From positions 62,001 through 126,000 of the forward strand of contig NZ_FSRH01000008.1 of the NCBI RefSeq assembly GCF_900141635.1: a DNA stretch of 64,000 bases, written 5' to 3'. The notes beneath the pieces were generated by a model. It had not been told where the DNA came from and ran no database searches. It saw only the letters and a list, made by a program, of their open reading frames with translations. This document shows positions 51,167 to 60,827 of this stretch, one piece after another. Both the position numbers and the translations under genes were made by a program. Origin of the DNA: Peptoclostridium litorale DSM 5388 (GTDB lineage: Bacteria > Bacillota > Clostridia > Peptostreptococcales > Peptostreptococcaceae). Positions within the stretch are counted from its first letter, which is position 1. Each line of letters opens with the position of its first letter.

Positions 51167-51400
51167 ACAAATTACCTCCTCTATAAATTGGGTTTTTACA
51201 CATTCATAAGTCATCGTGGATAAAAACTTCATTTCCGTTGGACAGAGTTACTTTGTATTTCACATGCAAATCAAAATTATACACTTTCAGGGTATAACGG
51301 CGCCTGATTCATTAGCCGACAAAGCATATGAAGCAGGCATTGCCTATACCATGTCTTACAAGTGGCTGTACAATAATGTTGTCATATTCTGTTTGATGGA

Positions 51401-53729
51401 TTATTCAAATACATTTATATACATTTGTTTAAGTTCGCTTATCAGTGGATATCTTGGATTGGCGCCTGTACACTGATCGTCAAATGCCTGCTCGCTCATT
51501 TCATCTAAAGTTGCATAGAATTTTTGTTTAGAAACTCCCGCTTCGCTTATAGTCTTTGGCATGTCTACCTTGGCTTTTAATTCATCTATTGCCTTGATCA
51601 GAAGCTCTACCTTTTCCTCTTCGGTAACTCCGCCCAAGTTTAGGTAGTCGGCAATACTAGCATATCTCCACTTGGCGTTTGGATACTTGTACTGCGGGAA
51701 TGCCGCTTGTTTTCTTGGATTGTCCACCGCGTTGAATCTGATGACCTCGTTAATCAAAAGTCCATTGGCAACACCATGTGCTACATGGTGTTGAGCACCC
51801 AACTTGTGGGCCATAGAGTGGCAAACTCCCAGGAATGAATTGGCAAAAGCCATACCGGCCATAGTTGAAGCGTGAGCCATTTTTTCTCTCGCCTTTATGT
51901 TGTTTGAGCCGTTATTGTATGCCTGAGGCAAATATTCGAATATCAATTTCATTGCCTCCAGAGCCATTCCATTAGTGTATTCCGAAGCAAGCACTGATAC
52001 ATATGCTTCTATGGCATGCGTCAAGGCGTCTATTCCAGAAGCTGCTGTCAATCCTCTTGGCATATTCATCATAAGCTCCGCGTCTACTATAGCCATGTTA
52101 GGAGTTATTGCATAGTCTGCAAGAGGATATTTGTGGCCTGTTTTCTCATCGGTGATAACCGCAAAAGGAGTAACCTCTGAACCTGTACCCGCCGAAGTTG
52201 GCACTGCTACAAGCATGGCTTTATCGCCCATCTTAGGGAATGAATATACTCTTTTTCTTATGTCCATGAATCTCATGGCAAGATCTTCAAATTTCACTTG
52301 TGGATGCTCGTACATTTAGAGCAACTCCAAGACTACCGTATTTGAAATAAACCTTCTCCGGCACTCTAAACCAAAGCATGTTTTCTCTCCTCTCAGCCAC
52401 GTTCTTAATATTCAAAAGATGCTTGACTCCAACGTTTTCAGACACGGAATTACCACCCCATGAACCGCAGCCCAGTGTCAATGAAGGATCCAGCTTGAAG
52501 TTGTATATATCGCCTATAGCACCCTGAGATGAAGGCATGTTTATTATTGTTCTTCCCGTTTTCATAGCTGAGCTGAATTTTTCCACATTTTCTTTTGATT
52601 TAACCGGATTGGTGTACAGTGAAGATGTATGTCCAAAGCCGCCAAGCTCGACAAGTCTTACTGCCTTTTTAAGTCCCTCGTCAAAGTTTTTAGCCTTGTA
52701 CATGGCTAGTACTGGTGAGAGCTTTTCGTGTGAAAACGGCTCTTCGCGTTCTACAGAGCTGACTTCACCTATAAGGACTTTAGTCTCCTCAGGCACCTTA
52801 ACTCCTGCCATTTGAGCTATCTTGTGTGCTGGCTGGCCAACTATGTTTGCGTTTAGCGCTCCATTTACAAGTATCACTTTTCTCACTTTGTCAATTTCGT
52901 CTTTTTTCAGCAGGTAAGCCCCTCTGTCTTCAAATTCTTTCCTAACCATTGAATATATCTTTTCTGCAACTATTACAGACTGTTCAGATGCGCATATAAC
53001 TCCGTTATCGAAACTCTTCGAAAGAAGTATTGAGTTTACTGCTGTTTTTATAGGAGCAGTTTCATCTATTATTGCCGGTGTATTCCCGGCGCCTACGCCT
53101 ATTGCAGGTTTACCTGATGAATAAGCTGCCTTGACCATTCCCGGGCCTCCAGTGGCTAGAATCAGGTCAGCTTCTCTCATAAGGCACTGCGAACTGTTTA
53201 GTGACGGCTTGTCTATCCATCCTATAATCCCTTCTGGCGCTCCGGCTTCAACTGCTGCATCCAGTACAATTTTAGCCGCCTATATTGTCGATTTTTTTGC
53301 TCTTGGATGCGGCGACAGTATCATTCCATTCCTGGTCTTTAAAGCTATAAGAGTCTTGAATATTGCAGTTGACGTTGGGTTTGTCGTAGGAACGACTGCT
53401 GCAATAATGCCTATAGGCTCCGCAATTTTTGTAATGCCGAATGAATCGTCCTTTTCAATGATTCCGCAAGTTTTTTCATCCTTGTATTTATTGTAAATAT
53501 ATTCCGAAGCAAAGTGGTTTTTTATAACCTTGTCTTCCACAAGCCCCATGCCTGTCTCTTCCGCTGCCATCTTTGCAAGTTTGATTCTTGAATTATTTGC
53601 GGCCATTGCAGCTCTTCTGAAAATCTCGTCGACTTCTTCTTGAGTATATTTTGAAAATTTCTTCTGAGCTTCTCTAACACTGTCTATTTTTTTGAGCAAT
53701 TCCAAATCTTCCGTATTTGTAACTACCAT
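51401..53729 (-). pseudogene. adhE: bifunctional aldehyde/alcohol dehydrogenase, disrupted
   Basis: AdhE converts acetyl-CoA to acetaldehyde and then ethanol. The start after AAGAGGTG (ATG 53729) and the normal C terminus ('TGANPRYPLISELKQMY') are both present, but the gene is broken in two ways. An in-frame UAG at about residue 150 replaces a Glu codon in 'KSTI-E-AAK'; the same frame then continues. Near 52,300 the aldehyde-dehydrogenase half ('KVYFKYGSLGVAL') joins 'MYEHPQVKFEDLAMRF' of the alcohol-dehydrogenase half with a frame change and loss of about 85 residues, including the NAD-binding GGGS region. The iron-site histidines of the ADH half survive. Active AdhE cannot be made from it. 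Confidence 0.9.
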
Positions 53730-54540
53730 ATTCAACACCTCTTTCTTAAATTTTTAAATATATTTGTTCACAAGATATAAACTGCAACACAGGGTTATTT
53801 TTTTGACTATATATCTGTGAATTCGTACATATAATTGATTTTTGATTTCAAATAGCACTGAATTTCGAACACTTTTCATAGGGGGGCACAAGCTGCATAA
53901 TTAATGTTTTAACAAATACATACGATTACAAGCTGTTTTTTATTGATGGTTATAAAATATCAACGGTGTTTGCAGTTTGTATTTTGATGACACACTGATA
54001 AAACCCTGCAATTTTGACGTTGCCAATTCTTTGTACCTGGATTGCAGCTTGAGGACTTTATGTTTGTTAATTCTCAAACGAAAACCATCAGACCACTCCC
54101 TTCGTTCGTATAAAAATATCTTATTTTAATATAACTTGTTGAATAACCAAATTTGTAAATTGTTAATTTGGTTGATTCTCTGCATTACAGGTTTAGAATT
54201 GTTTTTTATAAAAAGACTTTTAACATACAAAATACAGCATTTTTATTCTGGAAAAAATAGTTGTTCAACAACCTATAATAAAAATAATTTCATAAAGTAT
54301 TAACATGCAAAATGTTGTATATTAATACATGTCTAATTGTACTACATTTACTTTTGGATTTCAATACCTGTTTTGAATTTTTTAACAGATATGCCAGTGA
54401 TGATTCATATCAGCAGCAAATGGGTTGATATTTCTGCATTCTTTCCATTGACAGTATATATTCACGATTGGCAAAATATTTTGAAAAGTATTATTTTATA
54501 GGCAACACAAGGGCCAGAGGGGTTTGGAGGGAGATTTCTT
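53730..54540. promoter_or_regulatory. long AT-rich region between adhE relic and trp leader
   Basis: These 811 bases hold no gene. They contain the old adhE promoter (minus strand), an inverted repeat AACCAAATT/AATTTGGTT (54,145-54,173) and the palindrome GTTGTTCAACAAC (54,260-54,272). A direct repeat TTAACATNCAAAAT occurs twice about 85 bases apart (near 54,217 and 54,300). The trp promoter is likely TTGACA (54,448-54,453) with a weak -10 CAAAAT 18 bases on. Confidence 0.5.
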
Positions 54541-54657
54541 ATGAAAAATTACTTGACAAAGAAAAACTGCCGTGATAAATTGTTCAATAACAACAATACG
54601 AATATTAATAATCAAATTAATAATACTAATTTTAAATTCTGTGATTGGAAAGAGTAG
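54541..54657 (+). CDS. Asn-rich leader ORF just before the T-box
   Basis: This is a 38-codon frame with an ATG eight or so bases after GGAGG, in the trp leader transcript. It reads MKNYLTKKNCRDKL, then an Asn/Ile-rich run, and ends FCDWKE. Codon 36 is UGG (Trp), and the UAG stop overlaps the conserved AGUA of T-box Stem I. It could be an upstream coding control element or chance. The ribosome site is stronger than chance would usually give. Confidence 0.45.
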   Translation: MKNYLTKKNCRDKLFNNNNTNINNQINNTNFKFCDWKE

Positions 54658-55080
54658 GCTTGAAATGTTGTCCAAGCGAGCCGGTGTTGGTGAGAGACCG
54701 GTGTCAATGTTCTTGTTGAATGGTTCCAGGAGAAGCGGTGTGAAATCTTATGAGAGTATCGCCAGCCGTGTGCCTCACGTTATAGGGGCAGGGTATCGAG
54801 ACAGGCCGACTGTTGAGCTTAGGCTTTTTTATAGACAGTATATGTACAAGGTTTGTTTTCCGTATCTGTAAAGAGAGATGGGTAATACCTTCTAAAATAG
54901 GTGGCAGCGCGGAATGATGACATTTCGTCCTATATGAATATCATATATGGATGGGGTGTCTTTTTTTATTTACAAGCAGCGCAAAAGCTTTATGGCAGGG
55001 TAATACAAATCTAATCAGGGTGGCAACGCGAAGACATACGCACTTCGTCCCTTTTATGGGATGGGGTGCGTTTTTTTTAT
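54650..55080 (+). promoter_or_regulatory. Trp T-box riboswitch with two antiterminator/terminator units
   Basis: Stem I shows AGTA (54653-54656), the 'GCGAGCCGG..GGTGAGAG.CCGG' arm, and GAA-TGG (specifier UGG, Trp, at 54721-54723) followed by TTCC. The first T-box sequence GGTGGCAGCGCGG (54,900-54,912) and a terminator (54,919-54,960 plus T run) follow. A second T-box GGGTGGCAACGCG (55,018-55,030) with its own terminator (55,038-55,071 plus eight T's) comes only about 50 bases later, without another Stem I. Uncharged tRNA-Trp would allow transcription into aroF-trp. Confidence 0.9.
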
Positions 55081-55186
55081 TTTTATATTATATATATTGA
55101 AAAATATAATTTGATGGGTAATTTTATTATACAGGGAATTTGAAAAAGGTTATTTTATTATCTGAAAAAATAAAGGGGGGTTTGCG

Positions 55187-56206
55187 ATGGTGATAGTTAT
55201 GAAGCCTGGGACGGCAAGAAAAGATATTGAAAAAATAAAGGAAAAGATGGAGAGCTTAGGATGCGCTGTCCATGAGGTAGAGGGAGAAAGCTACAACATA
55301 ATTGGTCTTATTGGAGATACAAGCAATATAGATTCGGACATTATACAGGCAGATAGAAATGTTGAAAAAGTAGTGAATATACAGGAACCTTTTAAAAAGG
55401 CGCACAAGCTTTTCAAACCAGAGGACACGATTGTAAATGTTAATGGTAAAAAAATCGGAGGAGGTAACATAGCGGTAATTGCAGGCCCTTGTTCAGTTGA
55501 AAGCAGGGAGCAGATAATAGACATTGCAGTCAAGGTAAAAGAGTCTGGAGCAGCTATGCTAAGAGGAGGGGCATTCAAGCCGAGGACGTCACCGTACAGC
55601 TTCCAAGGGCTCAGGGAAGAAGGGCTTGAGCTTTTATTAGAGGCAAAAAAGGTCACGGGCCTTCCTATAGTAACTGAGATAATGTCTGCTCATCACATTG
55701 ATATTTTCGAGGAAAATGTTGACGTAATACAAATAGGCGCAAGAAACATGCAGAACTTCGAACTGCTTAAGGCAGTCGGAAAGACAAGCAAGCCTATTCT
55801 TTTGAAGAGAGGACTTTCGTCAAGCGTCGAAGAGCTGATAATGTCTGCAGAATACATTATGGCAGAAGGAAATAACGATGTAATACTATGCGAAAGGGGC
55901 ATAAGGACATTTGAGACATACACAAGAAACACTCTTGATCTCAGTGCAATTCCCGTTATAAAGCGACTTAGCCATCTTCCTGTTATTGTTGATCCGAGCC
56001 ATGCCACAGGCCATTACTGGATGGTTGAAGCTCTTGCTAAGGCAGCAATAGCAGTAGGTGCAGATGGACTCATCATAGAGGTTCACAATGACCCGGAAAA
56101 TGCACTGTGCGACGGACCACAGTCATTAAAACCAGAAAAATTCAAGCACCTCATGGACTCTGTAAGGCAAATTGCAAGCATAGAAAATAAGAATATTACA
56201 ATTTAG
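55187..56206 (+). CDS. aroF: 3-deoxy-7-phosphoheptulonate synthase
   Basis: This 339-residue enzyme condenses phosphoenolpyruvate and erythrose 4-phosphate, the first shikimate step. It is the type with an N-terminal ferredoxin-like domain (residues 1-70, 'MVIVMKPGTARKDIEKIKEKMESLG'). The core has 'IAVIAGPCSVESREQI', 'MLRGGAFKPRTSPYSFQG', 'IQIGARNMQNFELLKAVG', 'LLKRGLSSSVEELIMSAEYI' and 'PVIVDPSHATGHYWMVEALAKAAIAVGADGLIIEVHNDPENALCDGPQS' blocks. It is first in the trp operon, so its supply is tied to Trp charging. Ribosome site AAAGGGGGG. Confidence 0.95.
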   Translation: MVIVMKPGTARKDIEKIKEKMESLGCAVHEVEGESYNIIGLIGDTSNIDSDIIQADRNVEKVVNIQEPFKKAHKLFKPEDTIVNVNGKKIGGGNIAVIAGPCSVESREQIIDIAVKVKESGAAMLRGGAFKPRTSPYSFQGLREEGLELLLEAKKVTGLPIVTEIMSAHHIDIFEENVDVIQIGARNMQNFELLKAVGKTSKPILLKRGLSSSVEELIMSAEYIMAEGNNDVILCERGIRTFETYTRNTLDLSAIPVIKRLSHLPVIVDPSHATGHYWMVEALAKAAIAVGADGLIIEVHNDPENALCDGPQSLKPEKFKHLMDSVRQIASIENKNITI

Positions 56207-56262
56207 TGGGGAAAAAATTAGATAAGGGCGTTTTTATATTAGATTTGTGAAAGGGTGGGAAT

Positions 56263-57759
56263 ATGATTTATCCAAGTTTAGAGCAGTTCAGGGAAACGAT
56301 AAATAATGCAAAGCTGGCGACATTCACAATGGAGATGGAGGGGGATTTGCACACTCCAGTTTCAATATTCAAAAAGTTATGTAAGGGTGAAAACACATAT
56401 ATGCTTGAAAGCGTTGAAAAGGGAAAATGGGGAAAATATTCGTACATCGGAAGAAACCCATTCATGCAAATAAAGGCTTACGGCGAGAGGGTAGAGATAC
56501 AAAAGGACGGAGATACTGAGGTGAAAAGCGGCAGTCCCCTTCAGATAATAAGGGATGTCATAGGCGAGTATGGAGTCAAAGAGGACGAGGCTTCAGTAGA
56601 CTTTACAGGAGGGGCAGTAGGGTATATCGGATACGATTTTGTGAGAACTTGTGAAAAGCTTGGAGAGCCGGGAGAAGACGATTTCAAAATGCCCGATGTC
56701 CACCTTATGGTCGCAAAAGAGATGGTTGCATATGACCATGAGAGACAGAAGATAAAGATAATAATAAACATTCCTCTGGATGAAATGGCGTGTGAAAGTG
56801 CCGGTGGAAAAGATCGGGCAGATAGAATATATGAATACGCAGAGAATAGGCTAAGCGATATAAGCACAGAGATAGAAAAGCCGGAGCCTCTGCAAAGCGG
56901 GAAAGAAGTTGTCAAAAAGCTTTTGGAGTATTCCAGCAGCGAGACCAGGGAAACTTTCATGGAAAAAGTGTTAAGGGCAAAGGAGTATATAAAAGACGGA
57001 GACATATTCCAAGTCGTACTATCGCAAAGGCTTCAAGTTGAGACCGACATACATCCGATTGACGTCTACAGGACGCTTAGGACGCTAAACCCTTCTCCAT
57101 ACATGTACTATATAGACTACGGCGACTACCAGATTGTAGGATCCTCCCCGGAACTTCTTGTAAAGGCCGTATCTGGGAAACTTGAAACCTGTCCCATAGC
57201 GGGGACAAGGCCGAGGGGAGAGACTAAGGCCGAGGACGATGCCAACGCAAGTGAGCTTTTGGCAGACGAAAAGGAAAGGGCTGAGCACATGATGCTTGTG
57301 GACCTTGCGAGAAACGACATAGGCAGGATATCAAAATTCGGGACAGTGGAGCTTACAAATTTTATGGAGGTGCAAAGATATTCCCACGTAATGCACATAG
57401 TTTCAAATGTGATAGGAACTATGAAAGACGAGTGCGACATGTTCGATGCGTTAAGGGCCTGCCTTCCAGCGGGAACCGTTTCAGGGGCTCCAAAGGTGAG
57501 GGCAATGCAGATAATAGACGAGCTTGAATCCAAGAAAAGGGGAGTATATGCGGGGGCAATAGGCTACTTCGGGTTCAACGGAAACATGGATACGTGCATA
57601 GCCATAAGGACAATAGTCTTCAAGGGCGGCAAGGCGCACATACAGGCGGGAGCCGGAGTGGTGGCGGATTCTGATCCGCTTTCGGAATACAACGAGACAC
57701 TCAGAAAGGCCCAGGCGCTTGTGCAGGCAATAGACATTTCAAGGGGGAATGAGCAGTGA
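56263..57759 (+). CDS. trpE: anthranilate synthase component I
   Basis: This 498-residue chorismate-binding subunit makes anthranilate with TrpG. Core motifs are 'GDIFQVVLSQRLQ', 'PSPYMYYIDYGDYQIVGSSPELLVK', 'CPIAGTRPRGET', 'ELLADEKERAEHMMLVDLARNDIGRISKFGTV', 'LRACLPAGTVSGAPKVRAMQIIDELE' and 'IQAGAGVVADSDP'. The N-terminal 'ESVEKGKWGKYSYIGRNPF' region corresponds to the Trp feedback site, so feedback inhibition is likely. The stop overlaps trpG by four bases. Confidence 0.96.
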   Translation: MIYPSLEQFRETINNAKLATFTMEMEGDLHTPVSIFKKLCKGENTYMLESVEKGKWGKYSYIGRNPFMQIKAYGERVEIQKDGDTEVKSGSPLQIIRDVIGEYGVKEDEASVDFTGGAVGYIGYDFVRTCEKLGEPGEDDFKMPDVHLMVAKEMVAYDHERQKIKIIINIPLDEMACESAGGKDRADRIYEYAENRLSDISTEIEKPEPLQSGKEVVKKLLEYSSSETRETFMEKVLRAKEYIKDGDIFQVVLSQRLQVETDIHPIDVYRTLRTLNPSPYMYYIDYGDYQIVGSSPELLVKAVSGKLETCPIAGTRPRGETKAEDDANASELLADEKERAEHMMLVDLARNDIGRISKFGTVELTNFMEVQRYSHVMHIVSNVIGTMKDECDMFDALRACLPAGTVSGAPKVRAMQIIDELESKKRGVYAGAIGYFGFNGNMDTCIAIRTIVFKGGKAHIQAGAGVVADSDPLSEYNETLRKAQALVQAIDISRGNEQ

Positions 57760-58334
57760 TACTTATAATAGACAATTACGATTCTTTCACATACAATTTG
57801 TACCAGTATATAGGTGAGATAGACGAGGATGTCAAGGTGTTCAGAAATGACGAGATCACCCTTGACGATATTGAAAAGATGAAGCCAAGCAGCATAATAA
57901 TATCGCCAGGGCCGGGATATCCGGTATATGCAGGAATATCCATGGCGGTGATAAGAAGGTTTGGCGGGAAGATTCCCATACTCGGCGTGTGCCTTGGACA
58001 CCAGGCAATAGGAGAGGCATTCGGAGGGCGGATAGTTCATGCGAAAGAGACCAAGCATGGAAAGGCCACGTTTATAAAGCACGACGGGAAAGGGCTGTTC
58101 ACAGGGATTGAAAGCCCTGCGGAGGTAATGAGGTACCACTCGCTTATAGTGGAGACGGCCTCCATAGGCGAAGAGCTCGAAGTAACTGCAAGGGACGACG
58201 AAGGCCAGATAATGGGGCTGAGGCACAGGGAATATCCAATATACGGGGTTCAGTTTCATCCGGAGTCCATTGGGACGGCATATGGAAAGAAAATGATTGA
58301 AAACTTCATTGAAATTAGCAAAATGCAGACGTGA
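57756..58334 (+). CDS. trpG: anthranilate synthase component II (glutamine amidotransferase)
   Basis: This 192-residue class-I glutamine amidotransferase supplies ammonia to TrpE. The catalytic triad is C79 ('ILGVCLGHQAIGEAFGG'), H168 and E170 ('VQFHPESIGT'), and the N terminus 'MILIIDNYDSFTYNLYQY' is diagnostic of TrpG/PabA. The GTG start overlaps the trpE stop. It is a separate gene, not fused to trpD as in some enterics. Confidence 0.96.
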   Translation: MILIIDNYDSFTYNLYQYIGEIDEDVKVFRNDEITLDDIEKMKPSSIIISPGPGYPVYAGISMAVIRRFGGKIPILGVCLGHQAIGEAFGGRIVHAKETKHGKATFIKHDGKGLFTGIESPAEVMRYHSLIVETASIGEELEVTARDDEGQIMGLRHREYPIYGVQFHPESIGTAYGKKMIENFIEISKMQT

Positions 58335-58381
58335 TTTGGGGGATATTGGGGTTTTGACAAGGAAAATAAGGGGGGATGGAC

Positions 58382-59401
58382 ATGATAAAAGTTGCAATAG
58401 AAAAACTTGTATTGGGAGAGGATCTTGAGCACGATCAGATGGTGCAGGTCATGGAAGAGATAATGGAAGGACGGGCACCGGGTGCCCAGATAGGGGCTTT
58501 TCTCACGGCTCTCAAGATAAAAGGCGAAACGGCAGACGAGATAAGTGCAGGTGCGCAGGTGATGAGGGAAAAGTCCCTTAAGGTAGATATTGGAGGACAA
58601 TACGCAATAGACACATGCGGTACGGGGGGAGACGCCCTTGGAACGTTCAATGTCTCGACGGCAGTGATGTTTATAGCCGCGGCCGCCGGAGTAACGGTGC
58701 TAAAGCACGGCAACAGGTCGGTTTCAAGCAGATGCGGAAGTGCGGACGTGCTTGAGAGCCTTGGAGTAAAAGTGGACCTCGGCCCGGAGGGGGTTCGAAA
58801 ATGCGCCATGGAGCTCGGACTGGGATTTATGTTCGCGCCAATATTCCACTCGGCTATGAAAAATGTAATGGGTGTAAGACGAGAGCTTGGCATGAGGACT
58901 ATATTCAACATGCTCGGACCGCTTTCGAATCCAGCGAAAGTGCAGGGACAGGTGCTGGGGGTGTTCGAGCGTGGCCTTACGCAGACATTCGCAGAGGCAT
59001 TGAGGGACATGGGATGTGAAAGGGCGCTTGTCGTCCACGGAGATGACGGGCTTGACGAGATAAGCATAACTACCTCCACACATGTAAGCGAGCTCAAGGG
59101 CGGAAAGATCAAAAGTTATACAATAAGCCCGGAGGATTTTGGAATGGAACTATCGGGCATTGAAGACATACAGGGCGGGGACGCTGATAAAAACGCACAG
59201 ATCATTAAAGACATTTTAAGCGGCAAGAGGGGAGCCAAAAGGGACATAGTGCTTCTAAACGCAGGAGCCGCGATATATGTCGGGAAAAAGGCGGGAAGCA
59301 TGGGCGAAGGCGTTGAAATCGCAAAAGATGTAATAGACAAGGGGCTTGCACTTGAAAAGCTTCAAAAATTCGCGAAGCTCACAAGGAGGTTAAGGCAGTG
59401 A
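58382..59401 (+). CDS. trpD: anthranilate phosphoribosyltransferase
   Basis: This 339-residue enzyme transfers phosphoribosyl to anthranilate. The ATG at 58382 lies eight bases after AAGGGGGG. An ATG at 58376 is too close to that site. Motifs are 'GRAPGAQIGAFLTALKIKGET', 'DTCGTGGDALGTFNVSTAVMF', 'KHGNRSVSSRCGSADVLESLGV' and 'NMLGPLSNPAKVQGQVLGVF'. The stop overlaps trpC by four bases. Confidence 0.95.
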   Translation: MIKVAIEKLVLGEDLEHDQMVQVMEEIMEGRAPGAQIGAFLTALKIKGETADEISAGAQVMREKSLKVDIGGQYAIDTCGTGGDALGTFNVSTAVMFIAAAAGVTVLKHGNRSVSSRCGSADVLESLGVKVDLGPEGVRKCAMELGLGFMFAPIFHSAMKNVMGVRRELGMRTIFNMLGPLSNPAKVQGQVLGVFERGLTQTFAEALRDMGCERALVVHGDDGLDEISITTSTHVSELKGGKIKSYTISPEDFGMELSGIEDIQGGDADKNAQIIKDILSGKRGAKRDIVLLNAGAAIYVGKKAGSMGEGVEIAKDVIDKGLALEKLQKFAKLTRRLRQ

Positions 59402-60171
59402 TACTTCAAAAAATAGTGGACAGGAAAAAACAGAGGGTACAGGAGGAAAAATCAAAGAAGCCCCTTGAGGAGCTGCTTTTGAAGATAGAATCCATGGGCC
59501 CGTGCAGGGATTTCAAAATGGCGATTGAAAGAGGAGGTATATCACTCATAGCAGAGGTTAAAAAGGCGTCGCCTTCAAGAGGTGTTATGAAGGAAGATTT
59601 CGATCCGGAACAGATAGCAAGAGAGTATGAAAAGGCGGGTGTCGATGCTGTATCGGTGATAACCGAGGAGGATTTTTTCCTCGGGAAGCCAAAGTACCTT
59701 AAAACCGTAAGGGATATAGTATCTGTGCCGGTGCTGAGAAAGGACTTCATAATAGATCCGTACCAGATATACCAATCGAGGGCCATGGGAGCCGACGCAA
59801 TACTTCTTATAGCGTCAATACTTACGAAGGATCAGCTGGCAGAATTTTATGAAATAGCAAAAGGGATCGGCATTCATTGCCTTGTGGAAACCCATACTAT
59901 AGAAGAGGTGGAAAAGGCCATAAGCGCAGGAGCCCAGATAATAGGCATAAACAACAGGGACCTTTCCACTTTTAAAACGGACATATCAAAGACGGCGGAG
60001 CTCATAAAGCACATTCCAAAAGACAAGATCGTCGTAAGCGAAAGTGGAATAATGTCGGGAGAAGATTCGAAAAGCGTGCATGACATGGGTGCAGATGCGG
60101 TGCTTGTGGGCCAGTCCATAATGGAGTCTGGATCAATAGCGGACAAGGTGAAGGAGCTAAAGGGTGAGTGA
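59398..60171 (+). CDS. trpC: indole-3-glycerol phosphate synthase
   Basis: This 257-residue TIM barrel has 'ISLIAEVKKASPSRGVMKEDFDP' (catalytic Lys), 'VDAVSVITEEDFFLGKPKYL', 'VLRKDFIIDPYQIYQSRAMGADAILLI', 'IGINNRDLSTFKTD' and 'VVSESGIMSGEDSKSVHDMGADAVLVGQSIME'. It closes the indole ring from CdRP. It is monofunctional, with trpF separate. The GTG start overlaps trpD. Confidence 0.96.
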   Translation: MILQKIVDRKKQRVQEEKSKKPLEELLLKIESMGPCRDFKMAIERGGISLIAEVKKASPSRGVMKEDFDPEQIAREYEKAGVDAVSVITEEDFFLGKPKYLKTVRDIVSVPVLRKDFIIDPYQIYQSRAMGADAILLIASILTKDQLAEFYEIAKGIGIHCLVETHTIEEVEKAISAGAQIIGINNRDLSTFKTDISKTAELIKHIPKDKIVVSESGIMSGEDSKSVHDMGADAVLVGQSIMESGSIADKVKELKGE

Positions 60172-60826
60172 GTTGACAAAGATAAAGATATGCGGGCTTA
60201 CGAGAAGCGTGGACATTGAATATGTTAACGAGCTCATGCCGGATTATGTTGGCTTTGTGTTTGCAAAGAGCAAAAGGAGAATAAGCACACAGGATGCGGC
60301 AAAACTCATAGCCGGACTAAAGCCCGGGATAAAAAAGGTGGGAGTGTTTGTAAACGAATCCATCCCAAACCTACTCGAAACCGCAAGGGTTTGCAGGCTT
60401 GACGTGATTCAGCTTCACGGAAGCGAGGATTTGGACTACTGCAAAAAGCTTGCGGGCTATGAGGTATGGAAGAGCTTTGGACTGCCTGGCACTGAATATG
60501 CCGGCGGAAAAACAGATGGAGATGCCGATGAGGTCTGTTTTATAAATTTTAAGGATATTGAGCAGTACAAGGATTTTGGTGTGCTTCTTGACACCTGCTG
60601 CAAGGGGAGTTTCGGTGGTACGGGAAAGAGGTTTGACTGGAAAGCGGCAAAGGGCATGAGCAGTAGATTTTTTACAATACTCGCCGGAGGGATAACTCCC
60701 GAAAACGTCAAAGAGGCAATAGAGACGGTAAAGCCCCATGTTGTTGACGTAAGCAGCGGGGTCGAGACAGATGGACACAAGGATTTTGAGAAGATAAAAA
60801 AACTTATTATGAATGCGAGGGGATAA
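60164..60826 (+). CDS. trpF: phosphoribosylanthranilate isomerase
   Basis: This 220-residue TIM barrel has the catalytic Cys in '[19 protein letters not shown]', then '[15 protein letters not shown]', 'VGVFVNESI', '[14 protein letters not shown]', '[19 protein letters not shown]' (catalytic Asp) and '[36 protein letters not shown]'. The GTG start overlaps trpC by eight bases. TTG at 60173 is an alternative start. Confidence 0.95.
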   Translation: MSELTKIKICGLTRSVDIEYVNELMPDYVGFVFAKSKRRISTQDAAKLIAGLKPGIKKVGVFVNESIPNLLETARVCRLDVIQLHGSEDLDYCKKLAGYEVWKSFGLPGTEYAGGKTDGDADEVCFINFKDIEQYKDFGVLLDTCCKGSFGGTGKRFDWKAAKGMSSRFFTILAGGITPENVKEAIETVKPHVVDVSSGVETDGHKDFEKIKKLIMNARG

Positions 60827-60827
60827 C

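Noticed and set aside
51216-51400. Protein-like sequence on the plus strand (TAPDSLADKAYEAG) and on the minus strand (a frame ending NEVFIHDDL) beside the adhE relic
   Set aside because: Neither frame has a start signal or recognised family; they may be decayed genes but cannot be supported.
53275-53290. In-frame UAG in adhE as a possible pyrrolysine codon
   Set aside because: The expected residue is an ordinary Glu (GAG to TAG), there is a second inactivating lesion downstream, and no pyl gene is in view.
53730-54540. Possible Rex redox-repressor sites (TTGTTAA-type) upstream of adhE
   Set aside because: Only half-sites are visible in a very AT-rich region; no full TTGTTAANNNNTTAACAA match.
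58473-58488. Same 16 bases as the palindrome near 24,630 found inside trpD
   Set aside because: In trpD it encodes the conserved GRAPGAQIGA motif, so the palindrome there is explained by protein sequence. Use as an attachment site is unsupported.
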